A DNA stretch of 64,000 nucleotides from an uncultured Oscillospiraceae bacterium (GCA_934539585.1 CAKTCT010000008.1:1-64000); one strand, 5' to 3'; numbered from the stretch's first letter, positions 38,175 through 47,579 are shown. Program-made: numbers and translations. Notes: generated by a model not told the origin, from the sequence alone.

Positions 38175-39962
38175 ATGGCTCTGCATGGCAAAAACCACGT
38201 TGCAGAGGGCAAAGATCGATTGATTGCAGTACTGAGATCGATTTCTGACGGATTCAAGGGAAATAAATTCCTCAAATATATAAAGGACGGCTCCGGGAAG
38301 GCGCTGCGGCGCATGGCCCAGGGCGGAAAGGCGGTCTGCCTGTTCACGGCTCATGCGGTGAGCGGCGTTCTGGCCCAGCGGAACCGGGTCTCCCGGAAGC
38401 TGGCTCCTCTGGCCCATCGGGCGGGGAACGGCGCACGGAGCCTCTGCTCCAAGGCCGGACAGCGGCTGGCCTGCTTCGGACGGGGCATTGCCAATCCTTT
38501 CATCAAAATGGCCCGGGCTCCCCGGCTCATGGTCAACGGCTTCCGCAACTGCGGCATCAAGGGCGTGTTCAGCGTCTTTTTCTGCGGACTGCGCAACAAC
38601 CGGAACTTCTTTACTACGATTTTGAACTACGCCGCCCCTGTGGTGGGCATTATGATCCTGGTCAACGTGGTGTCGGCGGCTTCTCATGTCACCTACGCCC
38701 TGCAGATCACCAACGACGGCGACCTGGTGGGCTATGTGGAGGATGAATCCGATTTCACCAACGCCCAGGAGCAGCTCCGCCAGCGGATCATCAGCACCAA
38801 CGGCTCTGCCGCCACCTTTGAGATCAAACCGTCCATCTCTCTGGTCCAGGTCAACAAGGACCTGGTCTCCACGGTGGACAAGATGACCGACAGCCTGATC
38901 CGGATGTCCAAGGCCGACGTCAGCGAGGCGGAGGGCCTGTATATCGACGGCGACTTCTACGGCGCCGTCACCGACAAGACCATGCTGGAATCCATCCTCA
39001 CCGCCACCCTGGACAGCTACCGCACCGGCGCCGAGGACGAAGTGGTTTCCTTTGTGAAAGACATCCAGCTCCGGGAGGGCCTGTACCTGACGGACAGCCT
39101 GGTTTCCTCGGAGGAAATGGAAAACCTCCTCCTGTCCAACCAGCAGGCGGAAATCACCTACACCATCGTTGAGGGCGACAGCCCCATTCTCATCGCCGAC
39201 AAAAACGGCATCCCCTATTCCGAATTCAAGAGCCTGAACCCGGAGATCGAGACCACCTGTCTGGTGGGCCAGAAGGCGCTGATCGCAACGGAAAAGCCTT
39301 TCCTCTCCGTGAAGGTCGTCAAGACCGAGGTCTATGACGAGACCATTCCCTACGACAAAGAAACCACCAACGACAGCTCCCAGTACAAGGGCTACACCAA
39401 GACGGTCCAGACGGGCCAGAACGGTTCCCGGCAGATTACGGCTTCCGTGGAATACGTGGACGGCTACGAGACCAACCGGGAGATTCTGGAATCCGTCGTG
39501 ACCCAGGAGCCTGTGACCGAAAAGGTCATTGTGGGCACCAAGGTCAAGGCTTCCAACTACTCCACCACCCGGCTCACCGCTTCTACGGGAACCGGCAGCA
39601 TCGGCAGCAACTTCATCTGGCCGGTGAACACGGGCTACGTCAGCTGCAATTACAGCAGCGGACACAAGGCTTTGGACATCGCCTGCGCCTACGGCACGCC
39701 GGTCCATGCCTCCGCCGCCGGTAAGGTCATTGTGGCCGGATGGTACTACAACTACGGCAAATGCGTGGTTATTGACCACGGCAACGGCGTCCAGACCCTG
39801 TACGCCCACAACTCCAGCCTCAACGTTTCCGTGGGCGATTACGTCGTCCAGGGACAGCAGATTGCTGGCGTTGGCAACACCGGTTACTCCTTCGGCAACC
39901 ACTGCCACTTTGAAGTGAAAATCAACGGCAGAAACCAGAACCCCCGGAATTATCTGGGCTGA
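38175..39962 (+). CDS. M23 peptidase with LysM and G5-type domains
   Basis: 595 residues. A basic N-terminal region of about 150 residues leads to one membrane span (AAPVVGIMILVNVVSAASH, about 153-171). Extracellular domains follow: a mixed region, a LysM-like segment (YTIVEGDSPILIADKNGIPYSEFKSLNPEI), a G5-like segment (about 375-455) and a C-terminal M23 endopeptidase with HKALD (HxxxD) and HCHFEV (HxH) zinc ligands. It would cut peptidoglycan cross-links at the outer face of the membrane. GGAGAGGG precedes the ATG. WalR-type boxes in its control region fit a cell-wall hydrolase of the WalRK regulon. Confidence 0.9.
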   Translation: MALHGKNHVAEGKDRLIAVLRSISDGFKGNKFLKYIKDGSGKALRRMAQGGKAVCLFTAHAVSGVLAQRNRVSRKLAPLAHRAGNGARSLCSKAGQRLACFGRGIANPFIKMARAPRLMVNGFRNCGIKGVFSVFFCGLRNNRNFFTTILNYAAPVVGIMILVNVVSAASHVTYALQITNDGDLVGYVEDESDFTNAQEQLRQRIISTNGSAATFEIKPSISLVQVNKDLVSTVDKMTDSLIRMSKADVSEAEGLYIDGDFYGAVTDKTMLESILTATLDSYRTGAEDEVVSFVKDIQLREGLYLTDSLVSSEEMENLLLSNQQAEITYTIVEGDSPILIADKNGIPYSEFKSLNPEIETTCLVGQKALIATEKPFLSVKVVKTEVYDETIPYDKETTNDSSQYKGYTKTVQTGQNGSRQITASVEYVDGYETNREILESVVTQEPVTEKVIVGTKVKASNYSTTRLTASTGTGSIGSNFIWPVNTGYVSCNYSSGHKALDIACAYGTPVHASAAGKVIVAGWYYNYGKCVVIDHGNGVQTLYAHNSSLNVSVGDYVVQGQQIAGVGNTGYSFGNHCHFEVKINGRNQNPRNYLG

Positions 39963-39965
39963 GCC

Positions 39966-39982
39966 GTAACAAAAAGTTTACA
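39966..39982 (-). promoter_or_regulatory. WalR-like box 3 at the 3' end of the M23 gene
   Basis: Minus strand TGTAAA-CTTTT-TGTTAC fits TGTWAH-N5-TGTWAH. Its location between stop codon and terminator is odd for a functional operator, so chance is possible. Confidence 0.35.
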
Positions 39983-40014
39983 AACCGCGTTTCCTTGAGG
40001 AGACGCGGTTTTTT
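39982..40014 (+). terminator. Intrinsic terminator of the M23 gene
   Basis: AAACCGCGT (39982-39990) pairs with ACGCGGTTT (40003-40011), and the T-run continues to 40014. Confidence 0.8.
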
Positions 40015-40164
40015 GTGCGTTTCGCCGGGGATTTCCAGAGGGCCGCCAGGCACCATTGTATCAATTCGCTGGAAATTTTTCGGGAAAGGCAGGGGCGGAT
40101 TTTTTCGTGGGGGAAAGCGCCAGGAAATCCGGAAAAGTTTGGCTGAAATCACGAAGAAAATCGA

Positions 40165-40193
40165 TTGACGAAACGGCTTTCCTACGTTAAAAT
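40165..40193 (+). promoter_or_regulatory. Promoter of the DUF4011 helicase gene
   Basis: TTGACG (40165-40170), 17-nt spacer, TAAAAT (40188-40193). Confidence 0.5.
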
Positions 40194-40267
40194 GTAAATG
40201 AAAATGGCGGAGAATGGCCAAAATCCGGCCTCCGCAAGAACTTTGAACTTGGATTGGGTGAGGTGTC

Positions 40268-43200
40268 ATGGGAGAAACGCTGCATATCGACGGGACGTAC
40301 AGCAAGGTGGTCAACTTTGCCATGCAGCAGAACTATGTCCCCGTGATCCGGAAGCTCACCCTGAAAAATCCGGGGGAGACGGCTCTGGAGGACCTGACGG
40401 TCTCCGTGGAGGTGACGCCGGCCTTTGCCGCGGCCTGGCAGGAGAAGATCGCCCAGATTCCCGCCGGGGAGACCGTGGACCTGGGGGCGGTGCCGCTGCT
40501 GCTCCTTCCGGAATACCTGTACACCCTGACGGAACGGGTGGCCGGGGCCCTGACCATCACCGTCACCGACGGCGGCGGGGAGGTCCTGGGCCAGGTCCGG
40601 CAGCCCATGGACGTGCTGGCCTACGACGAGTGGAGCGGCCTGCTGTTCATGCCGGAGATCATCGCGGCGTTTATTACCCCCAACTATCCCAAGGTGGGGC
40701 AGGTGATCCGCAGCGCATCGGCGCTGCTGGAGGAGTGGACCGGGTCCCCCTCCTTTACCGGGTACCAGAGCCAGAGCCCCCACGCCGTCCGGATGCAGAT
40801 GGCGGCGCTTTACGGGGCCTTGCAGCGGGAGAACATCGTCTACCGGGCGTTGTCGGCCAGCTTCGAGGCCGTGGGCCAGCGCATCTGCATGGCCGACACC
40901 ATCTTTACCCAGAAGCTGGGCAACTGCATCGACCTGACCCTCCTTTACTGCGCCTGCCTGGAAGGGGTGGGGCTGAATCCCCTGGTGATCTTCGAGAAGG
41001 GCCACGCCTACACCGGGTGCTGGCTGGAGGAGGAGAGCTTCCCTGAGTGCATCCAGGACGACGTTTCCGTCCTGACCAAGCGGACGGCAGAGGGCATCAA
41101 CGAGATTGCGTTGGTGGAGACCACCTGCCTGGCGGCGGGGCGAAACACCGATTTTGACGCGGCGGAGAGCCTGGCCGAGCGGCGCATCGCCGGGGCCAGC
41201 GACTTCCAGTTTCTGGTGGACGTGAAGCGGACCCGGGGCAGCGGCATCCGGCCTTTGCCCTTGCGGAAGTCTGCGGTGGACGGCTTTTACCCCTATGAGG
41301 AGCCCAAGGAGGAGGTCACGGCGGCCCCGGAGGTCCGGGAGTCCGCCCAGAAGCTCCAGGACGTGGATTCGGTGCCGGTGACCCGGCAGCAGATCTGGGA
41401 GCGGAAGCTCCTGGACTTGAGCCTGCGGAACATGCTGGTCAATTTCCGGGCCACCCGGAGCACCTTGCAGCTCATGGTCCGGGATTTCGCCAAGCTGGAG
41501 GATGCGTTGTCCTCCGGCGCGGAGTTCCAGATTCTGGGCCGCCCCGAGGATTGGGACGACACGCCCCGGGACCGGAAAATCTACGCGGCGGAGCACCAGG
41601 ACGACGCTGTGGACGCTCTGATCCAGTCGGAGTTTGCCAGCCGCCGGATCCGGACCTACTTGAACGAGGCCGACGTGGCTCCCGCTATGACCGCTCTTTG
41701 CCGTCAGGCCCGGATCAGTCTGGAGGAAAACGGCTCCAACACCCTGTATCTGGCCCTGGGATTCCTGAAGTGGTACGAAACCGACGTCAGCGAAAAGGCC
41801 CGGTACGCGCCTCTGGTGCTGCTGCCCATTGAGATCGTCCGGAAGTCCGCCCAGAAGGGGTACATCATCCGGCTCCGGGACGAGGAGCCCCAGATGAACA
41901 TCACCCTCCTGGAGATGCTCCGCCAGGATTTCGGCATGGCCATCGGCGGGCTGGACCCGCTGCCCCGGGACGACCAGGGCATCGATCTCAAGGCGGTGTT
42001 CTCCACCATGCGCCAAGCCGTTGTCAGCAACGCCCGGTGGGATGTGGAGGAGCTGGCCTTCATCGGGCTGTTCTCCTTCAGCCAGTTCATCATGTGGAGC
42101 GACATCCGCAACCGCGCCGAGGACCTGAAACGGAGCAAGATCGTCCGGAGCCTGATGTCCGGGAAGATGGAATGGACCCCCTCGGCGGATTTCCCTGCCC
42201 CGGAAAAGCTGGACGAAGAATACCTCCCCGGGGACATTGCGGTGCCCATCGCCGCCGACGCCTCCCAGCTGTCGGCCATCTGCGCCGCCGGGAAGGGCAA
42301 GAGCTTCATCCTCCATGGGCCCCCCGGCACCGGCAAGTCCCAGACCATTACCAACATCATTGCCAACGCCCTGTATCAGGGCAAATCCGTGCTGTTCATC
42401 GCGGAGAAAATGGCCGCTCTGGCCGTGGTCCAGAAGCGGTTGGAGAAGATCGGCCTGGGGCCCTTCTCCCTGGAGCTCCACTCCAACAAGGCCAAGAAGC
42501 GGGACGTTCTCACCCAGCTGCAGCAGGCCCTGGAGATCGGCCACATCCGGCCGGTGGAGGACTATCAGCAGCAGGCGGAGCGGCTCCACCAGCAGCGGAT
42601 GGAACTGAACGAATATGTCAACGCTTTGCACCGGAAGCAGCCCTTTGGGTTTTCCGCCTATGAGGCCATTTCCCGGTATGAGGCTTATAAAGATGCGCCT
42701 GCCGATGTCTGCTTCCTCCCCGGGGACATCGCCGGGCTGACGCCGGAGCGGCTGACCCTGTGGGGGGACCTGATCGGGGAGCTGGCTGCGGCGGAAAAAG
42801 CCTGCGGCGGCTCCTGCGGGCACCCGCTGCGGGAGATCGGCGTCTCCAATTACAGTCCGGCGCTGAAAAGCACCCTGACCGCCCGGCTTTCCGCCTACGG
42901 AAAGGCCCTGGACGACTTCGGGGGAAAGATGGCGGCCTTTGGGGCTGCCGCGGGGCTTCCGGCGGCGGACGGCTCCGTGGAGTATCTGGCGGCGGCAGCG
43001 GCTCTGGCGGAGTTCTGCCGGACCTGCCGGGCCATTCCGGAGGGGCTGACGGCCTGCGCCGGGCTGGACTCCCGCCGCAGCGAGCTGGCGGCCCTCTGCG
43101 CGGCGGGGAGACGCCGGGACGCGGCCCGGGACGCCCTTCTGGCCGATTACAGCCGCAGCATCCTGACCTTTGACGAGGTCTCCGCCCGGACCGCCTGGGA

Positions 43201-46078
43201 GGAAGCCTGCCAGAGCTGGTTCCTGCCCCGGCTTTCCGGCCAGCGGAAGGTGCTGAAATCTCTCCGGGCCATGGCCAAGGCCCCAAAAACCATTACCAAG
43301 CTGGTGGTGACGGAGCATCTGGAGACCGTCTCCGTCTACAAGGACGCCGCCATGGAGACCGAGGCCCTGGGCAAGAATCTGGGACCTCTGTTCGGCGCAC
43401 TGTGGAACGGCGGCGACCCGGACTGGGCGGACCTGGAGGACGCCTTCTCCGCCGCCTGCTCCCTGCAGAAGCTGGCGGAGCCCCTGGTCTCCACAGAGGA
43501 GGAAGGGGCGGCGGCTCGGACGGCTCTGGCCCGGGCCTGCGGCGATCCGGCGGCCTTCCGCAAGGAGCTGGGCGGCGCTCTGGACGGCCTGCCCGGGGGC
43601 TGGGAGGCCCTTTCCCAGCTGGAAGGGGAGCTGGACCAGCTTTCCGGCGGGGACTTCTCCGGCGGAGCTACTCATCTGGCGGCCATGAAGGAACGGCAGC
43701 AGCGGTGGAGCGGCCACATCGAGATGCTCCGGGATTGGTGCAGCTGGGTCTCGGTCCGGGACCGGGCGGCGGAAGCTGGGCTGGGCGCTGCGGCAGGCGC
43801 CTGCCAGTCCGGGGCGGTGACGGCTTCGGAGCTGGAGGACGCCTTCTGGCGGGGGCTGTACAGCGCCTGCGCCGATTGGAGCATCGAGGCGGAACCGGCT
43901 CTGGCCTCCTTCCACGGGGCCATCTTCGACAGCAAGGTCCAGAAGTTCCGCCGGACCTGCAAGGAGTTCGAGCAGCTGACCCGGACGGAGCTGGTGGCGA
44001 AGCTCTCCGCCCGGATTCCCGCGCCCTCGGCGGGGGCGGCGGCTTCCTCGGAGATCGGCATCCTGCAGAAAGCCATCAAAAGCGGCGGGCGGATGCTCTC
44101 CATCCGGCGGCTTTTCGACAGCATCCCCAATCTGCTGCGGATGCTGTGCCCCTGCATGCTCATGAGCCCCATTTCTGTGGCCCAGTATATCGACCCCCAG
44201 TACCCGCCCTTTGACCTGGTGGTCTTTGACGAAGCCTCCCAGCTGCCTACCTGCGAGGCCGTGGGAGCCATTGCCCGGGGCAGCAGCGTCATCGTGGTGG
44301 GCGACCCCAAGCAGCTGCCGCCTACCAGCTTTTTCACCGCCAATCAGGTGGACGCGGAGCATTTCGACCAGGAGGACCTGGAAAGCGTCCTGGACGACTG
44401 CCTGGCCATCTCCATGCCCGAGGAGCATCTGCTCTGGCACTACCGGAGCCGTCATGAAAGCCTGATTGCATTCAGTAATATGCAGTACTATGATAACAAA
44501 CTGTATACGTTCCCGTCGCCCAACGACCTGGAATCCAAGGTGTCCTTTGTGCCGGTGAAGGGCAGCTACGACCGGGGCCGGACGAAGCAGAACCGGGCCG
44601 AGGCCGAGGCCGTGGTGGAGGAAATTCTCCGGCGGCTCAACGACCCCGAGCTGCAAAAGGACAGCATCGGCGTCGTCACCTTCAGCTCTGCCCAGCAGAA
44701 CCTTATCGAGGACCTGCTCACCGAGTCCTTCGACCGGAATCCCCGGCTGGAAGCGGTGAACAACGCCGCCGAGGAGCCCATCTTCATCAAGAACCTGGAA
44801 AACGTCCAGGGCGACGAACGGGACGTGATCCTGTTCTCCATCGGCTACGGACCCGACGAAAGCGGCAAGGTGGCCCTGAATTTCGGCCCCCTGAACCGGG
44901 ACGGCGGCTGGCGGCGGCTCAACGTGGCGGTCTCCCGGGCGCGGAAGGAGATGAAGGTCTACTCCACCCTGGGGCCGGAGCAGATCGACCTTTCCCGGAC
45001 CCGTTCCGAGGGGGTGGCCGGGTTGCGGGCTTTCCTGGAGTTCGCCAAGCGGGGGAAGGAGGCCCTGGCCGTGCCGGTGCAGAGCCTTTCCGCCCGGAAG
45101 GAGGGCTTTACCCAGCTGGTGGCCCGGCGCATCCGGCAGCTGGGCTATGAGGTCCGGACCGACGTGGGCTGCTCGGAATTCAAAATCGATCTGGCTGTGG
45201 TGGACCCGGACCAGCCCAACACCTACCTTTTGGGCATCCTCTGCGACGGAGCCCATTATCGGGACGCCAAGACCGCCCGGGACCGGAACATGAACCAGGA
45301 AAGCGTTCTGCGGCAGCTGGGGTGGCGGCTTTACCACCTGTGGTCCATGGAATGGTGGGAAAACGAGACCGGCGAGCTGATGAAAATCCGGGCCGCCATT
45401 GAGGAAGCGGCCTCCCAGGAACGGATGGTGCCCATCGAGACCCCCGCCGCCGAGAAGAAGCGCTTCCGCTTCGACCGGAACAACCTGGAACGGGAGGAGA
45501 TCGTGGAGGAGGAGCCTCCGGTTTACGAAATCTGCCTCCTGGAGCCTGCCCAAGGGCCGACGGAGGAGTTTTACCTCCCCCAGCAGGACGCGGCCATTAC
45601 CAGGCAGATTCAGACGGTGCTGGAGAAAGAAGCGCCCATCTGCCGGGAGATTCTTTACCGGCGGGTCCTGGGGGCCTGGGGCCTGACCCGGATGAGCAGC
45701 CGTCTGGAACGGCGGCTGGGGGACCTTCTGGAGCGGATGGACCCGGTGCTGACCCGCAGCGGCTCCCAGGAGTTCTGCTGGACCCCGGAGCGTCCGCCGG
45801 AGACCTACGATACCTTCCGGGTGCCGGAGGACGGGGGCTTCCGCCGGGAGCTGGACGAAATCCCGCCGGAGGAGCTGGCCGGAGCGGTCCGCTACCTGCT
45901 GCGGCGGCAGATCAGCCTGCCCCAGGACGATCTGATCCGGGAGGTGTACCGGCTGTTTGGCTTTGCCCGGACCGGGACCTCCATTGCCGAGGCCGTGGAG
46001 GCCGGCGTCCGGAAGGCGGAGGAACGGGGCCACGTCACCGTGGGAGACGGCCGGGTGGTCCTGCGGGAAGAACACTGA
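40268..46078 (+). CDS. DUF4011 / SF1 helicase / Vsr-like nuclease protein (defence-type)
   Basis: 1,936 residues. The N-terminal beta-sandwich (about 1-120) precedes a transglutaminase-like segment (LGNCIDLTLLYCACLEGVGL with a candidate Cys; EKGHAYTGCW with a candidate His) and a DUF4011 region beginning RQQIWERKLLDLSLRNMLVNFR (about 375). The SF1 helicase is split by a long helical insert: Walker A GPPGTGKSQT (near 682), Walker B VVFDEASQLP, GDPKQLPPTSF, WHYRSRHESL, GDERDVILFS and NVAVSRARKEM. Next comes a PD-(D/E)xK/Vsr-like nuclease (EVRTDVGCSEFKIDLAVVD, LGILCDGAHY) and a DUF3320-like end. Proteins of this build occur in defence islands and include tested phage-defence genes. Here it stands alone with its own promoter and terminator. 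Confidence 0.88.
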   Translation: MGETLHIDGTYSKVVNFAMQQNYVPVIRKLTLKNPGETALEDLTVSVEVTPAFAAAWQEKIAQIPAGETVDLGAVPLLLLPEYLYTLTERVAGALTITVTDGGGEVLGQVRQPMDVLAYDEWSGLLFMPEIIAAFITPNYPKVGQVIRSASALLEEWTGSPSFTGYQSQSPHAVRMQMAALYGALQRENIVYRALSASFEAVGQRICMADTIFTQKLGNCIDLTLLYCACLEGVGLNPLVIFEKGHAYTGCWLEEESFPECIQDDVSVLTKRTAEGINEIALVETTCLAAGRNTDFDAAESLAERRIAGASDFQFLVDVKRTRGSGIRPLPLRKSAVDGFYPYEEPKEEVTAAPEVRESAQKLQDVDSVPVTRQQIWERKLLDLSLRNMLVNFRATRSTLQLMVRDFAKLEDALSSGAEFQILGRPEDWDDTPRDRKIYAAEHQDDAVDALIQSEFASRRIRTYLNEADVAPAMTALCRQARISLEENGSNTLYLALGFLKWYETDVSEKARYAPLVLLPIEIVRKSAQKGYIIRLRDEEPQMNITLLEMLRQDFGMAIGGLDPLPRDDQGIDLKAVFSTMRQAVVSNARWDVEELAFIGLFSFSQFIMWSDIRNRAEDLKRSKIVRSLMSGKMEWTPSADFPAPEKLDEEYLPGDIAVPIAADASQLSAICAAGKGKSFILHGPPGTGKSQTITNIIANALYQGKSVLFIAEKMAALAVVQKRLEKIGLGPFSLELHSNKAKKRDVLTQLQQALEIGHIRPVEDYQQQAERLHQQRMELNEYVNALHRKQPFGFSAYEAISRYEAYKDAPADVCFLPGDIAGLTPERLTLWGDLIGELAAAEKACGGSCGHPLREIGVSNYSPALKSTLTARLSAYGKALDDFGGKMAAFGAAAGLPAADGSVEYLAAAAALAEFCRTCRAIPEGLTACAGLDSRRSELAALCAAGRRRDAARDALLADYSRSILTFDEVSARTAWEEACQSWFLPRLSGQRKVLKSLRAMAKAPKTITKLVVTEHLETVSVYKDAAMETEALGKNLGPLFGALWNGGDPDWADLEDAFSAACSLQKLAEPLVSTEEEGAAARTALARACGDPAAFRKELGGALDGLPGGWEALSQLEGELDQLSGGDFSGGATHLAAMKERQQRWSGHIEMLRDWCSWVSVRDRAAEAGLGAAAGACQSGAVTASELEDAFWRGLYSACADWSIEAEPALASFHGAIFDSKVQKFRRTCKEFEQLTRTELVAKLSARIPAPSAGAAASSEIGILQKAIKSGGRMLSIRRLFDSIPNLLRMLCPCMLMSPISVAQYIDPQYPPFDLVVFDEASQLPTCEAVGAIARGSSVIVVGDPKQLPPTSFFTANQVDAEHFDQEDLESVLDDCLAISMPEEHLLWHYRSRHESLIAFSNMQYYDNKLYTFPSPNDLESKVSFVPVKGSYDRGRTKQNRAEAEAVVEEILRRLNDPELQKDSIGVVTFSSAQQNLIEDLLTESFDRNPRLEAVNNAAEEPIFIKNLENVQGDERDVILFSIGYGPDESGKVALNFGPLNRDGGWRRLNVAVSRARKEMKVYSTLGPEQIDLSRTRSEGVAGLRAFLEFAKRGKEALAVPVQSLSARKEGFTQLVARRIRQLGYEVRTDVGCSEFKIDLAVVDPDQPNTYLLGILCDGAHYRDAKTARDRNMNQESVLRQLGWRLYHLWSMEWWENETGELMKIRAAIEEAASQERMVPIETPAAEKKRFRFDRNNLEREEIVEEEPPVYEICLLEPAQGPTEEFYLPQQDAAITRQIQTVLEKEAPICREILYRRVLGAWGLTRMSSRLERRLGDLLERMDPVLTRSGSQEFCWTPERPPETYDTFRVPEDGGFRRELDEIPPEELAGAVRYLLRRQISLPQDDLIREVYRLFGFARTGTSIAEAVEAGVRKAEERGHVTVGDGRVVLREEH

Positions 46079-46086
46079 AGATAATG

Positions 46087-46120
46087 GCGGAGCGGAAGTT
46101 TTTCGCTCCGCTTTTGCTTT
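46087..46120 (+). terminator. Intrinsic terminator of the helicase gene
   Basis: GCGGAGCG (46087-46094) with CGCTCCGC (46104-46111), then TTTTGCTTTTT. Confidence 0.8.
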
Positions 46121-46400
46121 TTGGAGGGATCGGCGGAGGTGCCCGCAAAAGATTTCGTTTCGGGCGTTCAGTGGAGCGGGGTGTCAGCGCACGGTACGGC
46201 AAAACAGAAGGGGCAGTGGGTGTTTGCAGGCGGCGGAGCGGTTTATGTGATTGAAAAATGGTCGGTGCGGCTTTAGATGTCTGTGTCCTTCCGGGGCAGA
46301 ATCGTGGCTTTGGGGGATTGGCGGGTTTTGACGGCGGGGAAGCGGTCGTTTCGGGTATTGGGCCGGGGGAAGTGCTGACAGCGGGGGTTCCGATGGGCCC

Positions 46401-46590
46401 TTTGGCGGTGATCTGGTTGTCTGAGGGTAGATGGGTTCCGGTGGAGCCCTTTGGCGGTGGTCTGGTTGTCTGTGGGCAGATGGCTCCGGCGGGAGCTTTG
46501 GCGGTGGCCTGGTTGTCTGTGGGTGGATGGGTTTTGACGAGGGCTTTGGCGGTGGTCTGACGGTCTGTGGGGCGGATGGGGTCTGGCGCT
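46401..46590. repeat. Tandem repeat, four units of 47-49 bp
   Basis: Units begin with TTTGGCGGTG at 46401, 46450, 46497 and 46545. Each continues with a CTGGTTGTCTGTGGG-like core and a GATGG segment. The units are imperfect. There is no coding function I can defend. Confidence 0.75.
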
Positions 46591-46715
46591 TTTGAGAGGG
46601 CGTGTCGGGGGCGGTTCTTGGGAGCGGACAGGAGCGCGGCTGTTTCAGGTTGGGGGACGGGGTGGTCTTGTGCAATTGGGAGAAATTCTACAGGAAATTT
46701 TGGCATCTTTTTCTA

Positions 46716-46744
46716 TTGCGGCGGCGGGAAAAAATGTGTATAAT
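46716..46744 (+). promoter_or_regulatory. Promoter of the sugar isomerase/epimerase gene
   Basis: TTGCGG (46716-46721), 17-nt spacer, TATAAT (46739-46744). Confidence 0.55.
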
Positions 46745-46757
46745 GAAAACGATTACA
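46744..46757 (+). promoter_or_regulatory. cre-like operator (CcpA/LacI family)
   Basis: TGAAAACGATTACA fits the catabolite-response consensus TGWAANCGNTNWCA at every position. It overlaps the -10 and the start site, a position that normally gives repression. Confidence 0.6.
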
Positions 46758-46799
46758 GGTTTTATGGACCTGATTTTGACGGAAAAGAGGGCATTACAC

Positions 46800-47522
46800 A
46801 TGGAATATGGACTGCAAATGTACAGTCTCCGGGACATTACCGGCGAGGATTTGAAGGGCGCTTTGGAAAAGGTGGCCAAGATCGGCTATAAGGGCGTGGA
46901 GTTCGCCGGGTTCTTCGGCCATTCCGCCGAGGAGGTCAAGTCCTGGCTGGACGAAAACAGCCTTACCGTTACCAGCACCCACACCGGCTGGAAGGAAGTG
47001 GCCGACGATTTTGAAAAGACCGTGGCCTACCATAAGACCATCGGCAACAAGAACATCATCGTTCCCGGCGCGGACCTTTCCTGCGAAAAGTCCATTGCCG
47101 AGTTCGTGGACTTTGTCAACGAGTTCCAGCCCAAGCTGGAAAAGGAGGGCATCGCCCTTCATTACCACAACCACCATCGGGAATTCCTGCCCAACAAGGA
47201 CGGCCAGATCCCCCTGGACGAGCTGGCCAAGCGCACCAAGGTGAACTTCCAGATTGACACCTACTGGACCTTCGTGGCCAGACGGGACCCGGTGGAGGTC
47301 ATCACCCGGCTGAAGGACCGCATTTCCTTCATCCACCTGAAGGACGGCAGCGGCGGATTCCGGGGCTACTCCCTGGGCAGCGGCTCCGCGCCGGTGAAGG
47401 CTGTGTGGGAGCGGGCCAAGGAGCTGGGCTTCTACATGGTGGTGGAGAGCGAGGGCTGCGAGCCCGACGGCGTCAGCGAAGTCACCCGCTGCTTCGAGTA
47501 CCTGAAATCCCTGGACAAATAA
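46800..47522 (+). CDS. Sugar phosphate isomerase/epimerase family protein (TIM barrel)
   Basis: 240 residues, AP-endonuclease-2-type TIM barrel. It starts MEYGLQMYSLRDITGEDLKGALEKVAKIGYKGVEFAGFFG; HYHNHHREF (near 120-128) and DTYW, FIHLKDG and VVESEGCEPD carry the metal-binding His, Asp and Glu residues. The family includes inosose and sugar isomerases; the substrate is unknown. ATG 46800 is chosen because family alignments begin here. The cre-like site over the promoter fits a carbon-catabolite-controlled sugar gene. Confidence 0.85.
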   Translation: MEYGLQMYSLRDITGEDLKGALEKVAKIGYKGVEFAGFFGHSAEEVKSWLDENSLTVTSTHTGWKEVADDFEKTVAYHKTIGNKNIIVPGADLSCEKSIAEFVDFVNEFQPKLEKEGIALHYHNHHREFLPNKDGQIPLDELAKRTKVNFQIDTYWTFVARRDPVEVITRLKDRISFIHLKDGSGGFRGYSLGSGSAPVKAVWERAKELGFYMVVESEGCEPDGVSEVTRCFEYLKSLDK

Positions 47523-47540
47523 GCGAATCGGACATCCATC

Positions 47541-47579
47541 GGCCTGCGCTGCGGAAAATCACAGCGCAGGCCGTTTTTT
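47541..47579 (+). terminator. Intrinsic terminator of the isomerase gene
   Basis: GGCCTGCGCTG (47541-47551) pairs perfectly with CAGCGCAGGCC (47562-47572), followed by a G and seven T. From here to the next start (47841) the DNA is T-rich, with a TATAAT at 47760-47765 but no good -35. Confidence 0.85.

Larger units (their letters stand above)
39963..40267. other. Intergenic region between M23 peptidase and DUF4011 helicase
   Basis: It holds a third WalR-like box (39966-39982), the peptidase terminator (39982-40014) and the helicase promoter (40165-40193). In the 150 bp between them I see no gene and no repeat. Confidence 0.6.
46079..46799. other. G/T-rich intergenic region
   Basis: 721 bp with no gene that I can support. 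After the helicase terminator the plus strand is strongly G- and T-rich and C-poor to about 46680, and it contains a four-unit tandem repeat (46401-46590). Open frames exist on both strands here but are low-complexity (Pro/Arg-rich on the minus strand) and lack ribosome sites. The last 85 bp hold the promoter and cre-like site of the next gene. Confidence 0.6.

Noticed and set aside
40187..46075. 1,962-codon open frame opposite the DUF4011 helicase
   Set aside because: His/Gly/Pro-rich composition typical of an antisense shadow in GC-rich DNA. The plus-strand frame has all helicase motifs.
46258..46560. 100-codon plus-strand frame in the G/T-rich block
   Set aside because: No Shine-Dalgarno, and its repeated Val/Gly/Leu pattern only reflects the tandem DNA repeat.
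46184..46675. Proline-rich frame with QTTRPPPK-like repeats on the minus strand
   Set aside because: The repetition comes from the DNA minisatellite. There is no start signal and the composition is low-complexity.
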